A stretch of DNA of 40,086 nucleotides from Nitrosomonas nitrosa (GTDB lineage: Bacteria > Pseudomonadota > Gammaproteobacteria > Burkholderiales > Nitrosomonadaceae), in the NCBI RefSeq assembly GCF_003051105.1, contig NZ_QAOO01000028.1, positions 1 to 40,086 on the forward strand. Direction: 5' to 3'. Made by a program: the position numbers and the translations under genes. The notes under the pieces are model-generated. The model searched no databases and was not told where the DNA came from. It saw nothing but the letters and a program-made list of their open reading frames with translations. Shown here piece by piece: positions 40,020 to 40,086 of the stretch (its first letter is position 1; each line of letters begins with the position of its first letter).

Positions 40020-40086
40020 TTGCACCTTAAGCAAGATACTGATTTATAACGATTATATGTTATTGAATAAGGTCTTGTTCTTGCCG

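Noticed and set aside
1..40086. CRISPR array or rRNA genes
   Set aside because: No regularly spaced repeats and no rRNA-like stretches were seen on either strand.

Overview
The window looks like accessory DNA from a betaproteobacterium. An ammonia oxidiser of the Nitrosomonas type is a reasonable guess, because a urea transporter is carried alongside IncP-like transfer genes in a genome of intermediate GC, but no taxonomic marker gene is present and this is inference. The backbone is one half of an IncP-type conjugation system. The rest is a patchwork of insertion sequences, integrases, toxin-antitoxin modules, tRNA 3' fragments and decayed genes.

Layout. 1-764: tail of an IS5-type transposase. 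974-4783: a secreted protein of unknown function and a secreted subtilase (S8) gene. The subtilase gene is split by an IS with a clear 6-bp target duplication and also carries a stop codon in its signal peptide. 4784-5590: AT-rich DNA with the last 31 codons of a decayed tyrosine integrase. 5591-16504: a trb mating-pair-formation operon on the minus strand (TrbA-like regulator, then trbB-C-D-E-F-G-H-I-J-K-L-N) with tightly coupled starts and stops. 17039-18505: KorB-like ParB protein and a KfrB-like protein on the plus strand. No relaxase, coupling protein (TraG/VirD4) or replication gene is present, so this is one arm of a conjugative plasmid or ICE.

18707-23599: stump of a helicase-like gene cut by an IS3-family element, an SMC/RecF-like ATPase that could be a defence gene, and a higBA-like toxin-antitoxin pair. 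23702-27807: two related tyrosine integrases pointing away from a phd-vapC module between them, then a CAU-anticodon tRNA 3' half, an IS1595 insertion with an 8-bp target duplication, and a tRNA-Thr(CGU) 3' half. 27849-30975: a 100-bp inverted-repeat element abutting the 3' end of a truncated sbcC, then an IS5-family insertion and a relic IS3 end.

31357-35568: GC-richer cargo made of an OsmC-like protein, a flavin monooxygenase broken by a 17-bp tandem duplication, a TetR regulator broken by an in-frame TGA, an intact urea transporter and a membrane-anchored protein of unknown function. 35682-37735: a degenerate HNH-like protein, then a Tn3-family remnant (terminal repeat, tnpA tail, resolvase fragment) carrying an IS3 element. 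38138-40019: an HU protein, a short SRAP-type protein with all catalytic residues, a RelE-type toxin broken by a 10-bp tandem duplication beside its intact antitoxin, and a third tRNA 3' fragment that probably marks an island end.

How it fits together. The trb genes would build the mating channel, under TrbA/KorB-like control. The integrases and tRNA fragments record repeated site-specific insertions. IS and Tn3 elements have since eroded the cargo. Short tandem duplications and single nonsense mutations have silenced several cargo genes while the trb operon stayed intact.
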